Of a stretch of DNA of 19,636 nt, positions 7,480-15,547 are shown piece after piece. The stretch is from UBA5078 sp963977405. GTDB lineage: Bacteria; Pseudomonadota; Gammaproteobacteria; Pseudomonadales; Pseudohongiellaceae. The position numbers were made by a program, and so were the translations under genes. The notes beneath the pieces are model-generated. The model saw only the letters and a list, made by a program, of their open reading frames with translations, did not search any database and was not told the DNA's origin. The stretch spans positions 1-19,636 of the forward strand of contig CAXBOY010000056.1 of NCBI GenBank assembly GCA_963977405.1. Direction: 5' to 3'. Numbering within the stretch: position 1 is the stretch's first letter; each line of letters begins with the position of its first letter.

Positions 7480-8619
7480 TTAGCTGAGAACATAGTGTCC
7501 TGCGTCTAACCTCACCACCCCCTGAAGCTCTAAGCTCAGCAGCGCGGTTTGCACAGTGCTCAAAGGCAAGTCTGTGCGCTCTACCAGAGTCTCCACGCTA
7601 ACGGGATCGAAACCCATGGCCTCCAACAGTTTCGTCTGCTCCGGAGGCAAACCGGGAGCTACCCTCGGCATAGAAGCACTTGGAGTCATTGATGCCGCAC
7701 TCTCTTTTAGGAGTGCAAGTTGAGAGCCAAGCAGGCTTTGCAAATGCTCAACGATTTGTTCCGGCGCATCGACGAGGTGTGCTCCTTGCTGAATGAGTCG
7801 GTGTGGTCCATGGGAGAGTGGATTACGGATGGAGCCCGGAACCGCAAATAACTCCCTGTTTTGCTCCATTGCTAGGCGAGCACTGATTAAAGTGCCACTC
7901 CTAGGCGCAGCCTCCACTACTATGAGACCTAGGCTCATGCCGCTTATAATCCGGTTCCGTTTCGGGAAGTGGGTGGCATTGGCCCCACTCCCTAGTGGTA
8001 GTTCGGAAACGAGAGCACCCTTGGACACAATAGCGGAGGCAAGTTTACGGTGTGTACTTGGGTAGACCTGATCAGCACCAGTACCCATTACCGCCACCGT
8101 GACCCCCGAGGCATCGAGCGCGCCCTCATGTGCGGCGCCATCGATACCGCGCGCTAAGCCACTACAAATTGAGAAGCCCTGCTGTGCAAGCGCGCGGGCG
8201 AAGCTCTGTGTACTGTGCCGCCCATCTATAGAGCAGCGACGACTGCCAACAATTGCGACCTGTGGTTGCAGCAATGCCTCCGCCTTTCCTACTACAAAGA
8301 GCAATAGAGGCGGGTCGTGGATCTCTCTGAGTAGCGGGGGAAACCGAGGATCTGCTCGCACTATGATGTGATGCTCCAAATCTCGACTCCAGGCCAAGGA
8401 CTGCTCCGCACTCTCGCGCAACGACTCTTTATCTACACTCTCGCGAAACGCGTCGATTTGGGTGGCGGCCATACCGAGCGAACGAAGCTCTGTTCGAGAC
8501 GCCGAAACCACAGCCTTCGCAGACCCTAAGTGCAGCATCAAGCCTTCGAGCACGCGAGGGGAAAGAGCATCTTGGAAATATAACTGTAGCCACTGATAGA
8601 GGCTTGGTTCCGTCATCAC
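7480..8619 (-). CDS. dprA: DNA-processing protein A (DprA/Smf)
   Basis: It binds incoming single-stranded DNA during natural transformation and loads RecA; the family is also common in species not known to be competent. It has 379 residues with an N-terminal helical (SAM-like) part, a central Rossmann-like DprA domain with GSRRCS near 125, SGLARGIDGAAHEGAL near 155-170 and GSGANATHFPKRNRIISG near 210-228, and a C-terminal winged-helix domain (about 320-379). The frame starts GTG-ATG (8619, 8616); AAGGA lies eight bases before the GTG, so I take that start. It follows the LysM gene by 38 bp in the same direction, a pairing known from Pseudomonas and other proteobacteria. Confidence 0.95.
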   Translation of the reverse strand: MMTEPSLYQWLQLYFQDALSPRVLEGLMLHLGSAKAVVSASRTELRSLGMAATQIDAFRESVDKESLRESAEQSLAWSRDLEHHIIVRADPRFPPLLREIHDPPLLLFVVGKAEALLQPQVAIVGSRRCSIDGRHSTQSFARALAQQGFSICSGLARGIDGAAHEGALDASGVTVAVMGTGADQVYPSTHRKLASAIVSKGALVSELPLGSGANATHFPKRNRIISGMSLGLIVVEAAPRSGTLISARLAMEQNRELFAVPGSIRNPLSHGPHRLIQQGAHLVDAPEQIVEHLQSLLGSQLALLKESAASMTPSASMPRVAPGLPPEQTKLLEAMGFDPVSVETLVERTDLPLSTVQTALLSLELQGVVRLDAGHYVLS

Positions 8620-8657
8620 AGAGATCGTCCTTGATCAATGGTGCAGAAGCTTCGAGG

Positions 8658-9713
8658 CTAGGGTGCGCTGACTACATCTCCCTTAGCGGAAGGTTGAGTC
8701 AACGATAGGATCACGCCATAGCTAAGTTTTTCAAAGGTTCGGTAGGTTAATACCAAGCCAATTTCCGTTGCAGGCAATGCAACGGACTTATTGCTAATAG
8801 GGTCGCGTACTGGTGGGACAGCTCGGGAAATGCTAAGTATATCGCCGACTTGCAGACCATCCCGCGCGCCGATGTCGATCACGATAGACTCGAATTGGGC
8901 CGCTTTACTCTTATTATCCAAAAGCCCCACTATCTGACCCTGCATAGCGCCCGATGGGATGCTGGGGAAGAAACTGGGGTCGAGAGGACTAGTCTCGCGC
9001 GGCAGCAGGCGGTCTCCTGCCTTCAACTCTTCCTTACTGCTGACAATCAAAGCTCTCTTAAGGCCATCGCCTTCTTCGGCGACGATAGTGATTTCACCTA
9101 GATTGATTGCCTCCTGCCCTAGAAACTCGTCGGACTCTTCATCGACATAAGCCGCCCCTAAGCGGAACACCTCATAATTATTAACGTTGCTGACCCAATC
9201 TCCGCGCACATAGGCTTCGTGACCAGCACCCATTATTAGATTATCTGTGGCACTTGCGAGAATATAAGGTGCATTGTCGTAATCCACCTTCTCGATAATG
9301 CGATTCTCAGCAAGAAAGCCGCGCAGCGCTTGTCGTGCTATTACTGGTATGGGGCTTAGAAGGGGAGACTCACGAACCTGAGGACTTAGGCGAACCACCT
9401 GTCGGCTACCGCGCTCCATCACTATACGTGGGCTTCCATCGACATAGACGAGATTGAGAACATCCCCAGGATAGATTAAATCCGGGTCTTGAACCGCAGG
9501 GTTCTTTTGCCAGATTTCAGGCCAGCGCCAAGGTTCGTCCAAGAAGAGCGAGGCAATGTCCCATAAGGTATCGCCTTCCTTTACTACATAGGCCTCAGGT
9601 GAGTCGGAGAACACTGTAAGGTTCTGCCCGTGAGCACCGGCCAGCGGCGAACATAGCAGTACGCCAATAGCGCAAATTTGGAGCAGGCCCTTTAGTCTTG
9701 GCGCGATCATCAT
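8658..9713 (-). CDS. Secreted LysM peptidoglycan-binding protein (TsaP-like)
   Basis: This 351-residue exported protein has a signal peptide of about 29 residues (hydrophobic core QICAIGVLLCSPLAG, likely cleavage after AHG) and a single LysM domain at about 41-91, with VVKEGDTLWDIASLFL and IYPGDVLNLV. The remaining 250 residues are beta-rich and include GARDGLQVGDILSISR near the end, like the FlgT-C-type part of TsaP. TsaP anchors the type IV pilus secretin PilQ to peptidoglycan; from memory, the dprA-adjacent LysM protein of Pseudomonas (PA0020) belongs to this group. Function here is therefore inferred from domain order and neighbours. Two adjacent ATGs (9713, 9710) are possible starts. Confidence is high for a LysM envelope protein and moderate for TsaP. 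Confidence 0.88.
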   Translation of the reverse strand: MMIAPRLKGLLQICAIGVLLCSPLAGAHGQNLTVFSDSPEAYVVKEGDTLWDIASLFLDEPWRWPEIWQKNPAVQDPDLIYPGDVLNLVYVDGSPRIVMERGSRQVVRLSPQVRESPLLSPIPVIARQALRGFLAENRIIEKVDYDNAPYILASATDNLIMGAGHEAYVRGDWVSNVNNYEVFRLGAAYVDEESDEFLGQEAINLGEITIVAEEGDGLKRALIVSSKEELKAGDRLLPRETSPLDPSFFPSIPSGAMQGQIVGLLDNKSKAAQFESIVIDIGARDGLQVGDILSISRAVPPVRDPISNKSVALPATEIGLVLTYRTFEKLSYGVILSLTQPSAKGDVVSAP

Positions 9714-9742
9714 TACAATTCAATCTCTTGGCGAGGTTCGTT

Positions 9743-9751
9743 ATCTTAGCA
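9743..9751 (-). promoter_or_regulatory. Candidate extended -10 promoter for LysM-dprA
   Basis: The minus strand reads TGCTAAGAT: a TGn extension with a four-of-six hexamer. Transcription would start near 9736, about 22 nt before the LysM ATG, which is a fitting leader length. No clear -35 is seen. Confidence 0.35.
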
Positions 9752-9757
9752 ATAAGG

Positions 9758-9763
9758 TATACT
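9758..9763 (+). promoter_or_regulatory. Candidate -10 for the def-fmt-rsmB-trkA-trkH unit
   Basis: TATACT matches the -10 consensus at five of six positions and faces def, about 70 bp before its ATG, in the divergent LysM/def gap. No convincing -35 lies 16-18 bp upstream, so this is only a candidate. Confidence 0.3.
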
Positions 9764-9831
9764 GAGCACTAGAAGCAGTTCACAGTCCAGAAATTAATTC
9801 TTCAAATCACAGATCTTTGGCTTCACACGAT

Positions 9832-10338
9832 ATGGCAATATTAGACATTTTAGAGTTTCCTGACCTGCGGTTACGCAAAAAAGCGTCGCCGGTGACAGAG
9901 TTCAATGAAGCGCTGAGCAAAACTATCGACGATATGTTCGAGACTATGTACGAGGCGCCAGGCATCGGTTTGGCCGCCACGCAGATCAATTTGCACAAGC
10001 AGTTGATCGTTATTGATATCTCGGACAATAAAGACGAGCCATTAGTGTTCATCAACCCTCAGATTGAGATTATAGACCAGACTCCAGAAGAGTATGACGA
10101 GGGTTGCCTGTCAGTGCCTGGCTACTATGAGACTGTGACGCGACCGCGCTTGGTGCGCGTAAAGGCACTGGACCGACATGGCCAACCCTTCGAGATCGAG
10201 ACTGACGGACTACTCGCTACTTGCATTCAACACGAGAACGACCATCTCAACGGTAAGCTCTTCGTAGACTACTTGAGCACACTCAAGCGCGAGCGCATCC
10301 GCTCTAAGCTGGTCAAAGCCCAGAAAGAATCCGCCTAA
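9832..10338 (+). CDS. def: Peptide deformylase
   Basis: It removes the N-formyl group from nascent proteins in the cytosol, using Fe2+ or another divalent metal. The 168 residues from MAILDILEFP match bacterial class I PDF. All three motifs are present: GIGLAATQ at 44-51, EGCLSVP at 90-96 with metal-ligand Cys92, and QHENDH at 133-138 with His134, catalytic Glu135 and His138. The frame also has a TTG five codons upstream (9817), but family alignment begins at the ATG at 9832; neither start has a good Shine-Dalgarno sequence. fmt follows after 67 bp, so the enzyme that adds the formyl group and the one that removes it share a unit, as in E. coli. Confidence 0.97.
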   Translation: MAILDILEFPDLRLRKKASPVTEFNEALSKTIDDMFETMYEAPGIGLAATQINLHKQLIVIDISDNKDEPLVFINPQIEIIDQTPEEYDEGCLSVPGYYETVTRPRLVRVKALDRHGQPFEIETDGLLATCIQHENDHLNGKLFVDYLSTLKRERIRSKLVKAQKESA

Positions 10339-10405
10339 GCGGCAATCAAACACTACGACGATCCGTTTGCTTTAGAGTGAACGGCTTGTTGCTCTTGGAT
10401 ACTCC

Positions 10406-11371
10406 ATGCACGCCTACGACATCGTTTTCGCTGGTACTCCCGAGTTTGCGGCAGAACATTTACGCGCCTTGCTAGACTCGCCGCATCGCATCAAAGGCGT
10501 CTATACCCAACCTGATCGAGCTGCGGGCCGAGGCAAGCAACTACAGGCCAGCGCAGTCAAAAAACTCGCGCTTGAAAATGACTTGCCGGTCTTTCAGCCT
10601 CATAGTTTACGAGGGACAGAGGATCAGCAAGTACTCGCTTCGCTAAAAGCTGATCTCATCATCGTTGTCGCCTACGGACTCATTCTTCCACAGGCAGTCC
10701 TCGATATTCCGCCCCTTGGCTGCCTCAATGTACATGCCTCGCTCTTGCCACGTTGGCGTGGTGCAGCACCTATCGAGCGGGCCTTGCTTGCAGGGGACGA
10801 GCAGACCGGTGTCACCATCATGCAGATGGACAAGGGCTTGGATACCGGAGCGATGTTATCGAAAGCCACGATCGACATTAGCGACGAAGACGACCGCCAG
10901 AGCCTTGAGTCGCGCTTGGCGCAGGTCGGCACGCAGTCACTAATCGAGAGCCTTGCGCACCTGCCACTGCTGCAGGCCAATGCGCAGACCCAAGACGACA
11001 GCCTCAGCACTTACGCGGCTAAATTGGAGAAAGACGAGGCCCTAATCGACTGGAACCAGTCCGCTATCCTCATAAATCGCACTATTCGCGGCGGAATAGG
11101 TAGAAACCCAGCCTATTGTTTCCTGAACGGGGAAAGAGTTCGCATTGTGAAAGCCACACCATTGGGCGAAACCCATAATAGTCCCGTAGGAATGATCCTG
11201 GCTCACGGTCAAGAAAGCCTGCGCGTGGCATGTAAGGACTCTGTGCTAGAGATACACACGATGCAGTTTCCTGGCAAGACTGTGCAAGACGTCTCGGTAT
11301 TGCTCAATTCCCGACGCGAGATTCTAGCCCCGGGTAATTACTTTCGCTCGCACACCGAAGACCAGCCATGA
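10406..11371 (+). CDS. fmt: Methionyl-tRNA formyltransferase
   Basis: It formylates Met-tRNA(fMet) with 10-formyl-tetrahydrofolate, which is needed for normal bacterial translation start. The 321 residues compare with about 315 in E. coli. The catalytic N-terminal domain shows VFAGTPEFAA near the start, DRAAGRGKQLQ near 40, NVHASLLPRWRGAAPIERALLAG near 108-130 with the catalytic Asn and His, and MDKGLDTGAM with the catalytic Asp near 146. The C-terminal tRNA-binding domain follows from about 205. Its stop overlaps the rsmB start (ATGA), implying coupled translation. Confidence 0.97.
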   Translation: MHAYDIVFAGTPEFAAEHLRALLDSPHRIKGVYTQPDRAAGRGKQLQASAVKKLALENDLPVFQPHSLRGTEDQQVLASLKADLIIVVAYGLILPQAVLDIPPLGCLNVHASLLPRWRGAAPIERALLAGDEQTGVTIMQMDKGLDTGAMLSKATIDISDEDDRQSLESRLAQVGTQSLIESLAHLPLLQANAQTQDDSLSTYAAKLEKDEALIDWNQSAILINRTIRGGIGRNPAYCFLNGERVRIVKATPLGETHNSPVGMILAHGQESLRVACKDSVLEIHTMQFPGKTVQDVSVLLNSRREILAPGNYFRSHTEDQP

Positions 11372-12714
11372 ACCCTGGTAAGCTACGCGCAAAAGCGGCT
11401 GTCACTCTGAGCAAACTCCTCGCCCAGGAAGGCTCTCTCGCCAGCCTCTTAAAGCGTAGCGATTTCCCCGCCGATGACTCCAGCTTTCCGCTCTTGCAAG
11501 AAATAGTCTTTGGCACCTGCCGCTGGTATTTCCAACTAGACGCGATACTTGTCCAATTGCTCAGCAAGCCCCTCAAAATCAAAGATAACGACGTGCGCTG
11601 CCTGTTGCTGATTGGCCTCTATCAACTGCACCATCTTCGGGTTCCCGATTATGCAGTGGTGAACGAGACGGTCGCCGCAACCAAAGCCCTCAAGAAGGAC
11701 TGGGCGAAGGGCTTAGTCAACGCTATCTTACGAGGCTTCCTGCGTGACAGCGAGGCTTTAGTGAACAAGAGCCTAGCGAGTCCACAAGGCGAGTTTGCGC
11801 ACCCAAAATGGCTTATCGAGAATTTACGCAGCGCCTGGCCCGAGCATTGGTCGCAAATACTGCAGAACAATAATATTCGCCCCCCAATGACACTGCGGGT
11901 GAATACGCAACGCATCAACATGAACGATTTTTTTGCCAACTTACAGCACGCTGGTATAGAAGCAGTTCGGGGCACTCTGGCTACCACAAGCGTGTATCTC
12001 GCCACTCCATGCCCCGTTGAGAGCATTCCAGGTTTTGAGCAAGGGCTGTGTAGTGTGCAAGACGAGGCATCACAGCTGATACCAGGTTTGATGGACTTGC
12101 AAGATGGTTTGCGCATACTCGACGCCTGCGCCGCGCCGGGGGGAAAGACCTGCCATATTCTAGAGAGTGGCTATGAGTTCAAGGAAATAGTCGCCCTAGA
12201 CAACGATTCGCGTCGCTTGGAGCGACTAAAAGAGAACCTAGAGCGCCTGCAGTTATCTGCGACCGTGTGTGTTGGCGATGCCGGCGACACGCAACAGTGG
12301 TGGGACGGCAAGACTTTCGACCGCATCCTCCTCGATGCACCATGCTCCGCAACCGGCATCATCCGCCGACATCCGGACATCAAACTGTTGCGCCGCGCCA
12401 GTGACATTCCCAAACTATGTGAGCTTCAGGCGCAGCTATTAGAGTCACTCTGGGCTTGTCTCGAACCCGGTGGCCTCCTGCTCTATTCCACGTGCTCGGT
12501 TCTGCCCGAAGAGAACAGCGCTATCCTAGGTCAATTCCTTGCAACCCATACCGATGCGAAACTCGAGACAATTGACGCGCAATGGGGGGTAGAATGCAGT
12601 ATTGGGAAACAGCTGCTTCCTGGGGCCGGGGGCAATGATGGTTTTTTCTTTGCTCGCTTAAGAAAACTGAATACTAAAGGCACGGTGCTAACAGCGGTGG
12701 AGAGTCAGCGGTAA
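11368..12714 (+). CDS. rsmB: 16S rRNA m5C967 methyltransferase RsmB
   Basis: It methylates C967 of 16S rRNA with S-adenosylmethionine. The 448 residues are slightly longer than E. coli RsmB (429). An N-terminal NusB-like helical domain (about 1-140) is followed by the Rossmann methyltransferase domain with DACAAPGGKT near 251-260, LDAPCSATG near 325-333 and the catalytic-cysteine motif STCSVLPEEN near 372-381, so both family cysteines are present. The gene overlaps fmt by 4 nt and its stop TAA directly abuts the trkA ATG, a fixed arrangement in gammaproteobacteria. Confidence 0.96.
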   Translation: MNPGKLRAKAAVTLSKLLAQEGSLASLLKRSDFPADDSSFPLLQEIVFGTCRWYFQLDAILVQLLSKPLKIKDNDVRCLLLIGLYQLHHLRVPDYAVVNETVAATKALKKDWAKGLVNAILRGFLRDSEALVNKSLASPQGEFAHPKWLIENLRSAWPEHWSQILQNNNIRPPMTLRVNTQRINMNDFFANLQHAGIEAVRGTLATTSVYLATPCPVESIPGFEQGLCSVQDEASQLIPGLMDLQDGLRILDACAAPGGKTCHILESGYEFKEIVALDNDSRRLERLKENLERLQLSATVCVGDAGDTQQWWDGKTFDRILLDAPCSATGIIRRHPDIKLLRRASDIPKLCELQAQLLESLWACLEPGGLLLYSTCSVLPEENSAILGQFLATHTDAKLETIDAQWGVECSIGKQLLPGAGGNDGFFFARLRKLNTKGTVLTAVESQR

Positions 12715-14088
12715 ATGAAAATAATTATTCTTGGCGCAAATCACGTTTCTATCTCACTTGCAGAGAATCTAGCCAGCGAGGCGAATGACATCACACTGGT
12801 CGACCCCGACGCCGACTTATTGCGCGAAGTTAAAGATCGCATCGATGTCGGCACCGCCGTAGGCATGCCCTCTTATCCAGATGTGCTACGAGCGGCCGGC
12901 GCCGAGGACGCCGATATGTTACTCGCCGTGACCGAGAACGACGAGGTCAATCTTGTTGCCTGCCAGATCGCTCACGTCCTGTTTAAGACTCCCAAGAAAA
13001 TTTGTCGCCTTCGCTCTGCCTCCTACATGAGCTCAGAGGGCTTGTTCAATCCAGGTGCAATCGCGGCAGACGTTGTGATCAGCCCCGAGCAATTAGTTTC
13101 GCACTATATCGAACGCCTTATCGATCTTCCTGGCTCGCTACAGGTGCTGGACTTTGCCGAAGGCAAGGCTCAACTAGTGGCAGTAAAAGCTTATTATGGC
13201 GGTCCGCTAGTAGGGCAGGAGATTCGTTTCTTGCGCGAGCACATGCCCTCAGTAGACACTCGGGTAGCCGCGATTTTCCGACGCGACACTGCGATCATGC
13301 CGGAAGGCTCGACGGTGATCGAAGCGGACGATGAAGTGTTCTTTATCGCTGCGCAGAAGAATATTCGCGCAGTAATGGGGGAGCTACGCAGGCTGGACAA
13401 ACCCTACAAACGCATCATTATTGCCGGCGGCGGCAACATAGGTTCACGCTTAGCAGAGGCGGTCGAAAATCGGTATCAAACTAAAATAATCGAACGCAAT
13501 ACCGAGCGCTGCGAATATCTTTCCGAACGCCTTAATCGCGCCATTATTCTCAACGGCGAAGCCTCGGACAAGGAATTACTGCTAGAGGAAAGCATCGAAG
13601 ATACCGACGTTTTCCTCGCTCTAACCAACGACGATGAAGCCAATATCATGTCGTCGATGCTCGCCAAACGACTGGGTGCGAGAAAGGTCATGACCCTCAT
13701 TAATAATCCCGCCTATGTTGACCTAGTACAGGGCGGCGAGATTGACATTGCAATCTCGCCCCAGCAGGCCACCATCGGCAGTTTGTTGACTCATGTAAGG
13801 CGCGGCGACATCGTGAATGTTCACTCGCTGCGTCGCGGTGCTGCAGAGGCGCTCGAGGCTATCGCCCATGGCGACAAGCATTCCTCTAAGGTAGTGGGCA
13901 AGGCGATCGAAGATATCGAATTACCTCAAGGTACTACTATCGGCGCGATCGTTCGCGATGAGGAAGTATTAATAGCCCACGATAATATCGTGGTGCAATC
14001 TGGCGACCACGTCATCATGTTCCTCGTGGATAAGAAGCGCATTCCTGAAGTAGAACGCCTATTCCAGGTCGGCCTTACTTTCTTCTGA
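12715..14088 (+). CDS. trkA: Trk potassium uptake regulatory subunit TrkA
   Basis: This is a peripheral cytoplasmic protein with two tandem RCK units (each a Rossmann RCK_N and an RCK_C domain) that binds nucleotides and gates TrkH. Its 457 residues match the family (E. coli 458). The second unit has an intact glycine motif GGGNIG at 238-243. The first motif, normally GxGxxG (GAGQVG in E. coli), reads GANHVS at 7-12, with the second and third glycines replaced by Asn and Ser, so nucleotide binding in that half may be altered. The acidic residue after strand 2 (LVDPD, about 28-32) is kept. It starts directly after the rsmB stop and is followed after 7 bp by its membrane partner trkH. Confidence 0.95.
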   Translation: MKIIILGANHVSISLAENLASEANDITLVDPDADLLREVKDRIDVGTAVGMPSYPDVLRAAGAEDADMLLAVTENDEVNLVACQIAHVLFKTPKKICRLRSASYMSSEGLFNPGAIAADVVISPEQLVSHYIERLIDLPGSLQVLDFAEGKAQLVAVKAYYGGPLVGQEIRFLREHMPSVDTRVAAIFRRDTAIMPEGSTVIEADDEVFFIAAQKNIRAVMGELRRLDKPYKRIIIAGGGNIGSRLAEAVENRYQTKIIERNTERCEYLSERLNRAIILNGEASDKELLLEESIEDTDVFLALTNDDEANIMSSMLAKRLGARKVMTLINNPAYVDLVQGGEIDIAISPQQATIGSLLTHVRRGDIVNVHSLRRGAAEALEAIAHGDKHSSKVVGKAIEDIELPQGTTIGAIVRDEEVLIAHDNIVVQSGDHVIMFLVDKKRIPEVERLFQVGLTFF

Positions 14089-14095
14089 GAGATCT

Positions 14096-15547
14096 ATGCA
14101 TTTTTCCATCGTTTGTCGAATTCTAGGTTTGCTTTTGATGCTCTTCAGCATCCTCGCGAACCTTCCGTCAATTCTCGTCTCGCTTATCTACAACGATGGC
14201 GAGATTCGCTCATTTACAATGGCCCTTCTAGTTACCTTCGTCACCGGTTTGACCCTCTGGTTTCTCACCATTGGTGCAAAGAAAGAGCTTCGTACACGTG
14301 ACGGTTTCCTAGTAGTTACTCTCTTCTGGACCGTACTCGGCACCTTCGGTGCGCTGCCATTTTTCTTCTCCGCGGATCTACCGCTGTCAATCACCGACGC
14401 CGTTTTCGAGTCGATCTCGGGGCTAAGTACAACGGGTGCGACAGTGATCGTAGGTCTCGACTCACTGCCTAAATCGATTCTGTTTTACCGCCAACAATTG
14501 CAGTGGTTAGGGGGCATGGGCATCATCGCTCTAGCCGTGGCTGTCTTACCAATGCTGGGCATCGGCGGCATGCAGTTGTATCGGGCTGAAAGTCCTGGCC
14601 CGGTCAAGAACGACAACTTAGTGCCACGACTCGCCGAAACGGCGAAAGCGCTCTGGTATATTTATTTGGCGTTAACGTTAGCCTGTACGCTGTGTTTCTG
14701 GGCAGCGGGGATGACATTATTTGACGCAATCTGCCACAGTTTTACGACCATTGCGGTCGGTGGGTTCTCCACTCATGACGCCAGCCTTGGGTTTTTCGAC
14801 AGCCCACTTATTAACATGATTGCAACAGTATTCATGTTTCTTGCCGGCATAAATTTCGCTTTGCACTTTACCGCTTGGCGGTCCAAAAGTGTTACTCAAT
14901 ATTTGCGAGACCCCGAACTGCAATTCTATTCTGTGATGATGATAGTGCTCGTTATAGTAACCGTGAGCGTATTGTATTTCACGCAGACCTATTCGTTATT
15001 TGATTCTGTGATACACGGCGCTTTCCAGAGTGTTTCTATTGCAACAACCACCGGCTTTACCACCGACGACTTTAGCGTATGGCCTTCGGTGCTGCCCTAT
15101 ATGTTGATCTATGCTTCCATCATCGGAGCCTGTGCTGGCTCGACCGGGGGCGGAATGAAAGTGATCCGAATACTCCTCATTCTTAAGCAGGGACTGCGGG
15201 AGATTCAACGCCTCATTCACCCCAGCGCGGTCATCCCAATTAAACTAGGCAGCACGCTAGTACCAGACAAAGTGATCGACTCGGTTTGGGGCTTCTTCGC
15301 AATGTATGTGATGGTGTTTCTAGCACTACTGCTCGCGATGCTCGCCACCGGCATGGATGTAGTTACTGCGTTCAGCTCTGTGGGGGCGGCAATCAATAAC
15401 TTAGGCCCAGGTCTCGAAGGAGTAGCGAAGAACTACAGCATGGTTACCGACACCGGGAAGTGGATTCTGTGTTTCGCAATGCTACTTGGGCGCTTGGAAA
15501 TTTTCACACTGCTGGTGCTATTCCTGCCGATGTTCTGGCGCCGCTAA
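14096..15547 (+). CDS. trkH: Trk potassium transporter membrane subunit TrkH
   Basis: This is the K+-translocating subunit in the inner membrane; two copies work with a TrkA ring. The 483 residues match E. coli TrkH (483). The protein is hydrophobic throughout and carries the four pore-loop filter regions of the Trk/Ktr/HKT superfamily: STTGATV at 111-117, TTIAVGGFS at 217-225, ATTTGFTT at 316-323 and SSVGAAINNLGPG at 426-438. LGGMGIIALAVAVLPMLGIG at 138-157 and GACAGSTGGGMKVIR near 343-356 are also typical. It starts 7 bp after trkA, so both subunits come from one message. The stop overlaps the stop of the convergent acyltransferase gene by 4 bp. Confidence 0.96.
   Translation: MHFSIVCRILGLLLMLFSILANLPSILVSLIYNDGEIRSFTMALLVTFVTGLTLWFLTIGAKKELRTRDGFLVVTLFWTVLGTFGALPFFFSADLPLSITDAVFESISGLSTTGATVIVGLDSLPKSILFYRQQLQWLGGMGIIALAVAVLPMLGIGGMQLYRAESPGPVKNDNLVPRLAETAKALWYIYLALTLACTLCFWAAGMTLFDAICHSFTTIAVGGFSTHDASLGFFDSPLINMIATVFMFLAGINFALHFTAWRSKSVTQYLRDPELQFYSVMMIVLVIVTVSVLYFTQTYSLFDSVIHGAFQSVSIATTTGFTTDDFSVWPSVLPYMLIYASIIGACAGSTGGGMKVIRILLILKQGLREIQRLIHPSAVIPIKLGSTLVPDKVIDSVWGFFAMYVMVFLALLLAMLATGMDVVTAFSSVGAAINNLGPGLEGVAKNYSMVTDTGKWILCFAMLLGRLEIFTLLVLFLPMFWRR

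Noticed and set aside
9817..9831. TTG start adding five residues to peptide deformylase
   Set aside because: Deformylases align from the ATG at 9832, and the TTG has no ribosome-binding site.
11649..12116. A 155-codon open frame antisense to rsmB
   Set aside because: It lies wholly inside rsmB on the other strand, resembles no known protein, and its openness follows from the codon use of the real gene.
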